Shown: piece by piece, positions 59,606 to 64,000 of the stretch | Numbering within the stretch: the first letter of the stretch is position 1 | Layout: every line of letters starts with the position of its first letter | NCBI GenBank assembly: GCA_963924555.1 | Contig: OZ004588.1 | Location: 3,968,001 to 4,032,000 of the forward strand | DNA length: 64,000 bases | Origin: Crambe crambe | Taxonomy: Eukaryota; Porifera; Demospongiae; Poecilosclerida; Crambeidae | Direction: 5' to 3' | Program-made: the position numbers and the translations under genes | Notes under the pieces: model-generated | The model's database searches: none | Told to the model about the DNA's origin: nothing | What the model saw: the letters and a program-made list of their open reading frames with translations, nothing else

Positions 59606-60832
59606 TCACTGGTGCTGTAGTACTGAGTAGTCCTCTGTAGAGGGAGTGGCTGTTGTTCTCTGGAAGGGGACATCATAAGTCTCTCCCTCCCTCTCTCCCC
59701 TAACTACTTGATAGTTCCCTTCCCCCATCAACTCTGCAGGTGGACCGTCATTCTTGATGATGTCATATGTAGGGGCAGTCCCTTCAATTGTGTTATCAGT
59801 AGGCATGCCTCGAGGGCCAAGGGAGCTATATTGGACAGTGGGGTGTGGCTGGGAGGTTAAAGTTGAGGAGTAGGTGGGGTTATCAAGCAGCATTTTAGCA
59901 GTAGTATCAGATGCTTTGATTCTGCATGTACATATAATAACATGAATATCTTCTATGTAGCTATTAGATTCAGTGCTAACCCATTTGGGGCAGAGGACTT
60001 TACTCTTCTCTGTTGGCATGACCACACCCATACTACAACCACACCCACCAACCCTAAGGCCATGAAAGCTGCCAATGCCCCAAGACCTCCAGCTAATGCT
60101 GTGCAGTCCTTTTGTTGCTGGTTTTTCCCTGTCTCTCGGGCATTCCCAGTAGCTGCAGGTGGTATGGCAGTGCAGGGGGACTGCTGTGTCATGCTAGGTA
60201 CCACCTCAGTACACTGCTCCCTCTGTATCACTGTTTGGGTCAGTTCACGTGTGACAGTTTCAGTAAAGGTTTCAATAACAATAGTCCCTGTATGTCAGTA
60301 TTTTACATGTGTATGGACATTATGAATGGCATTTACTTACTGCATGCCACTCCTCCAAAAGTACATCCATTGTTATCTAGTTCATATGTGCAATTAAAGA
60401 GTTTCGTCTCATTCCCTGAGCATTTAAAGTTAGTGAGTCCTCCTTCCCTATCCCAACCATAGTGAAAGTATTCTTCTCCTGTACACAGTAACAATGTGAT
60501 GCATGTATATGCTGAATATATAGAACTATGAACTTACCTCCCTCAGGGAATCCTAACTGCCTGCATACCACCTTGGCATTCATCCTATTCCAATTGGTAT
60601 TGCATACTGCCCTCCAGTGAGTGCCATTACATATATTTATGTGACCTGCTGTAAGATTCTGTCCATTTCTCCCTCTCAGTCTAAGGTCACCTTGTTCCTG
60701 GCAATCATCAAGAGCATCTGAGTATAGAGTTAGTATCAACTATGACAAGATAGAGTAGAGGTGAAGACAAAAGCAGTGCCTACTTAGTGGATGTAGCAGT
60801 AGTAGCCACAGCAGCAAGACCCAGACCTTCAT
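59606..60832 (-). CDS. SRCR transmembrane receptor with tyrosine-motif tail (copy B)
   Basis: Exons 60784-60832, 60538-60717, 60341-60478, 59981-60287 and 59606-59921 give 329 aa. Same architecture as copy A: signal peptide, one SRCR domain (GDLRLRGRNGQNLTAGHINI ... VVCRQLGFPEG, YFHYGWDREGGLTNFKC ... GGVACS), stalk, one membrane helix and a tail with VQYSSL, TYDII, NYQVV, TYDVPF and DYSVL. Exon 2 has lost about 9 bp around its acceptor relative to copies A and C, so splicing uses a nearby CAG. The ectodomain and membrane exons are almost identical to copy C, while the tail is shared with copy A. Confidence 0.87.
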
Positions 60833-61437
60833 GGCACTTAGTCTTCATATGCTATCATACACTAATTAACACAGGAAGTGGAAATGGATATCTATCCTGC
60901 TGCTAAATAGACTATTTTAGTATTATGGAAGTGAAGCTTATCAAACATGTATTGCTGCTCAGGAAGTGCAATGAGAGTAAGGCTTCTTTGCTAATATTCC
61001 TGAGTAACTTAACTTGAAAAGAAGCTATAGAGCGTTTGCAATTATGGAGATTGTACACCAAAATGGCCGCTGTTGGCATGGTAAAAGGATGCATGCAAAT
61101 GCTCTATTATGCACTACAAATGTATGTGAATATGTAATTAATCATTCATGATAAATAAAATGACTGCTATGGACCACACACAGAATTCTAAATGGTATGC
61201 CCATCCTGAAGAGCAGAATGCAAGTTTGATCAGAGTGTATTTTTGTAGCAAAAGAGAAAAGGCAGAAAGGGTTATGAAAAGCTCAAGTCTATAATAACTG
61301 CGTTGCTTACATAGCAGCTGTTCTGCGTGAATAGTATACTCTTTTGAAGCCCTTCATAACTACATTCTAAACAATTCCAAGGGAAGAAATCCTGTTCACT
61401 TAAAATGTTAAGTGACATAATACAGGATTTACGTATA

Positions 61438-61640
61438 TCATTTGACTTTTTAGCACTGGTAGTACAGAATAGTCTTCTGTGGAGATAGTGGCTGTGGTCT
61501 TCTGGAAGGGGACGTCACCTTCCCTCTCCTCTTCTCCCCAAAGTAGTTGATAGTTCCCAACTTTGTAATTCTTGATGATGTCGTATGTGGATGTGGGACA
61601 GTGGGGTGTAGCTGGGAGATGGAAATTAAGGAGACCTTTG
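61438..61640 (-). pseudogene. Relic of an SRCR receptor tail exon
   Basis: Minus-strand translation still reads STYDIIKNYKVGNYQLLWG, then DVPFQKTTAT and STEDYSVL, the tail of copies A/B, but shortened and without the membrane or SRCR exons next to it. It occupies the same place relative to copy B as the relic at 58375 does to copy A. Confidence 0.7.
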
Positions 61641-62266
61641 TGGCACCGTGGCACTAAGCTATGGAGGTGCATTATAAAGTTTTGTTATTTACTATGAAAG
61701 TCATGAACCATTTACAGCTATTGAGGAAGACTATAGCAATAGAGTGATGCATGGTCATTTTGTCATTACTATAAATGCATTTATGTATGTAAGGAAAAGA
61801 TACTTAATGGACAGCATGTAGTTATGTACCCTTAGCATAGCTACATACAATATCCACTTCTGATTAACTTCCGTAGTTAACTGTTTCGAATCAGTTCCAT
61901 GCCTAGTGTGCACATATGCATATCGTATGTATCCATGCAAGATCTGAAAGTGTGGACATATGCAAGTAGTAGAGGTCAACAGTATCGGTTGTGCTGTAAG
62001 GTTATCAGAAGGGCCAAAGCATTACTTGAACGTCAAGACATCAGGGAGAGATTGAAAGGAACATGAAAGTGACACATGAAAGAAAAGGTGCACAAGCTAT
62101 GTGTAAATTATACAAGGTCTAGTTATATATTGTGAAAGTACATGGTACTGTGCCTCTGCACAGACCACCTGTGTATATGTGTTCATGACCTCTAGAAAAT
62201 AACACTGTAACAAAAATTGCACTATACTTGAACATAAATTTCAAGAGTGGATTTTTTATTCTAATA
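61641..62266. other. Intergenic, no gene recognised
   Basis: AT-rich. Around 61930-61960 (ccatgcaagatctgaaagtg) it holds the reverse complement of 58680-58700, another trace of inverted duplication in this cluster. Confidence 0.5.
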
Positions 62267-62435
62267 CAGTGGAACTTCAGAATAATGGACGTACTTAGGA
62301 CCCAGCCTTTTGTCCTTTGTACAGTAAAGAGGTTATCCTTTTTGGATGTTGTTTGTATAGAATAGAACGCTTAAGATTGTCCTTTGTTGAGAGGTTTATC
62401 CTCTTTCGGAGTGTCCTTTATTGGAGGTTCCACTG
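62267..62435. mobile_element. MITE of the CAGTGGAAC family, 169 bp
   Basis: Starts cagtggaacttcag, ends ggaggttccactg, TA on both sides, internal inverted words around gtcctttgt. The best-bounded copy in the window. Confidence 0.75.
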
Positions 62436-62827
62436 TACTTCAAATGCATGCATCTACACGGCTACTATTTGATTGCCTTCAAAATATTCACGACTTATCA
62501 AGTTGTTTTTTGTTTTATTTTTGTTTTTCATTTTTTCCTTATCTCCCCTCCCCCCCAAAGGGCAACCTCATAGGACCTAACAATATTTTGGTGAGGATCT
62601 TCACTGTTGCTGGTACTCAGTAGATACATACATTAGATATGGGTCAAATTGCACTAAGCAATACTGTGCATTTCAGAACCTTATTTCATGATTTGAGACA
62701 TATAGTTTTAAATACTATATATTACACAATTTGTACCAGACCACCCATAATGATGTTAAATGTAATCCGGGGACATATCCTTAAGGTGAAAGTCGTCGTG
62801 AGGTGCTCGTGTGTTGAAGGGGGTGGT

Positions 62828-62866
62828 AATAGCATAGCTGAGATTTTCATCCATTTTAGTTTCACT
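62828..62866 (-). pseudogene. Duplicate piece of the copy-C tail exon
   Basis: Minus strand reads KWMKISAML in one frame and MDENLSYAI in the frame of the copy-C tail (compare VDENPSYATI), so this is a second, decayed copy lying about 120 bp downstream of the used exon. Confidence 0.5.
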
Positions 62867-62922
62867 GTATATTGAATAATATATTATAGCAACAGAAATA
62901 ATCATTGTAAAGGTGATAGCCC

Positions 62923-63901
62923 TCACCTTTGCTCTCCTGTGGAGTGTGTTTTGTGGGGGGTGATAGTAGCATAGCTGGGATTTTCATCCACTTTGATGTC
63001 ATCCTTAGTCCTGTAATGTAAAGATCAGGCTTAACTCTTTTTCTAATGTCATTGTACACATGACCTCTCCTTGAGTGAAGATGTCCCTCTCCTCCTGTGG
63101 TATGACCACACCCACACTACAACCACACCCACCAACCCTAAGGCCATGAAAGCTGCCAATGCCCCAAGACCTCCAGCTAATGCTGTGCAGTCCTTTTGTT
63201 GCTGGTTTTTCCCTGTCTCTCGGGCATTCCCAGTAGCTGCAGGTGGTATGGCAGTGCAGGGGGACTGCTGTGTCATGCTAGGTACCACCTCAGTACACTG
63301 CTCCCTCTGTATCACTGTTTGGGTCAGTTCACGTGTGACAGTTTCAGTAAAGGTTTCAATAACAATAGTCCCTGTATGTCAGTATTTTACATGTGTATGG
63401 ACATTATGAATGGCATTTACTTACTGCATGCCACTCCTCCAAAAATACATCCATTGTTATCTAGTTCATATGTGCAATCAAAGAGTTTCGTCTCATTCCC
63501 TGAGCATTTAAAGTTAGTGAGTCCTCCTTCCATATCCCAACCATAGTGAAAGTATTCTTCTCCTGTACACAGTAACAATGTGATGCATGTATATAATATA
63601 TAGAACTATGAACTTACCTCCCTCAGGGAATCCTAACTGCCTGCATACCACCTTGGCATTCATCCTATTCCAATTGGTATTGCATACTGCCCTCCAGTGA
63701 GTGCCATTACATATATTTATGTGACCTGCTGTAAGATTCTGTCCATTTCTCCCTCTCAGTCTAAGGTCACCTTGTTCCTGGCAATCTTCAAGAGCATTTG
63801 ATACTGTGGAGTATAGAGTTAGTATCAACTATGACAAGATAGAGTAGCCTACTTAGTGGATGTAGCAGTAGTAGCCACAGCAGCAAGACCCAGACCTTCA
63901 T
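62923..63901 (-). CDS. SRCR transmembrane receptor with a different short tail (copy C)
   Basis: Exons 63853-63901, 63618-63803, 63425-63562, 63065-63371 and 62923-63010 give 255 aa. Signal peptide, SRCR domain, stalk and membrane helix are nearly identical to copy B, but the exon after the membrane helix runs into SYHRRRGTSSLKER and the last exon encodes only about 29 residues (RTKDDIKVDENPSYATITP, then a basic end). It keeps a single tyrosine motif, SYATI, instead of the six of copies A/B. Exon phases remain correct, so this looks like an exchanged cytoplasmic module rather than decay. Confidence 0.82.
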
Positions 63902-64000
63902 AGCTGGCCACAAATTAACACAGGAAGTGGAAATGGTGAGATGACAAACTCTTTGCTAGCATACAATCACCTTCCTGAGCAGGTGTAATAGCTTTACTTC

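Overview
This is animal genomic DNA. Genes are split by many short GT-AG introns, sit close together on both strands, and include metazoan families (E2F7/8, Nup205, PAH, V-ATPase E, RIG-I-like receptor, Bcl-2, SRCR receptors). The mix of Death-domain, ZU5 and SRCR proteins, the compact layout and many small fold-back repeats suggest a demosponge such as Amphimedon; the species is inferred, not proven.

Layout. 1-1531 (+): 3' part of a ZU5-Death protein. 2475-5985 (-): phenylalanine hydroxylase, 11 exons. 6270-7791 (-): small TPX2-C-domain protein, head to head over 153 bp with 7945-13727 (+), a very long (about 1154 aa) Bak-like Bcl-2 protein with a C-terminal membrane anchor. 13806-19159 (-): arylsulfatase-A-like protein with three catalytic positions replaced. 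19272-23946: P-superfamily DNA transposon with 35-bp inverted ends and an 8-bp target duplication, inserted in the short spacer between the sulfatase and 24008-30587 (+), a mitochondrial acyl-CoA dehydrogenase. A secreted cysteine-rich gene (24809-26912, -) is nested in intron 2 of that dehydrogenase. 30837-33188 (+): V-ATPase subunit E, with an antisense tRNA-Thr(AGT) in an intron. 34227-34794 (+): probable small membrane protein. 35016-40451 (-): RIG-I-like receptor with an N-terminal 2A-like ribosome-skipping motif, a Death domain, an unrecognised middle domain, a degenerate helicase and an intact-looking zinc-binding regulatory domain. 40814-44035 (-): atypical E2F7/8, head to head with 44790-54029+ (+), the 5' part of NUP205, whose long introns are full of repeats. 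56595-63901 (-): three tandem SRCR-transmembrane receptors with tyrosine-motif tails, plus relic tail exons and fold-back repeats.

Links between genes. Several products belong to innate immunity or cell death (ZU5-Death, Bcl-2-like, RIG-I-like receptor, SRCR receptors), but they are separate transcription units. The strongest leads are the 2A-RIG-I-like receptor, the giant Bcl-2 protein, the pseudo-sulfatase, and the SRCR cluster with an exchanged signalling tail. Exon borders were read by eye from reading frame, phase and splice consensus; summed lengths agree well with known families (PAH 454 aa, V-ATPase E 226 aa, sulfatase 490 aa).
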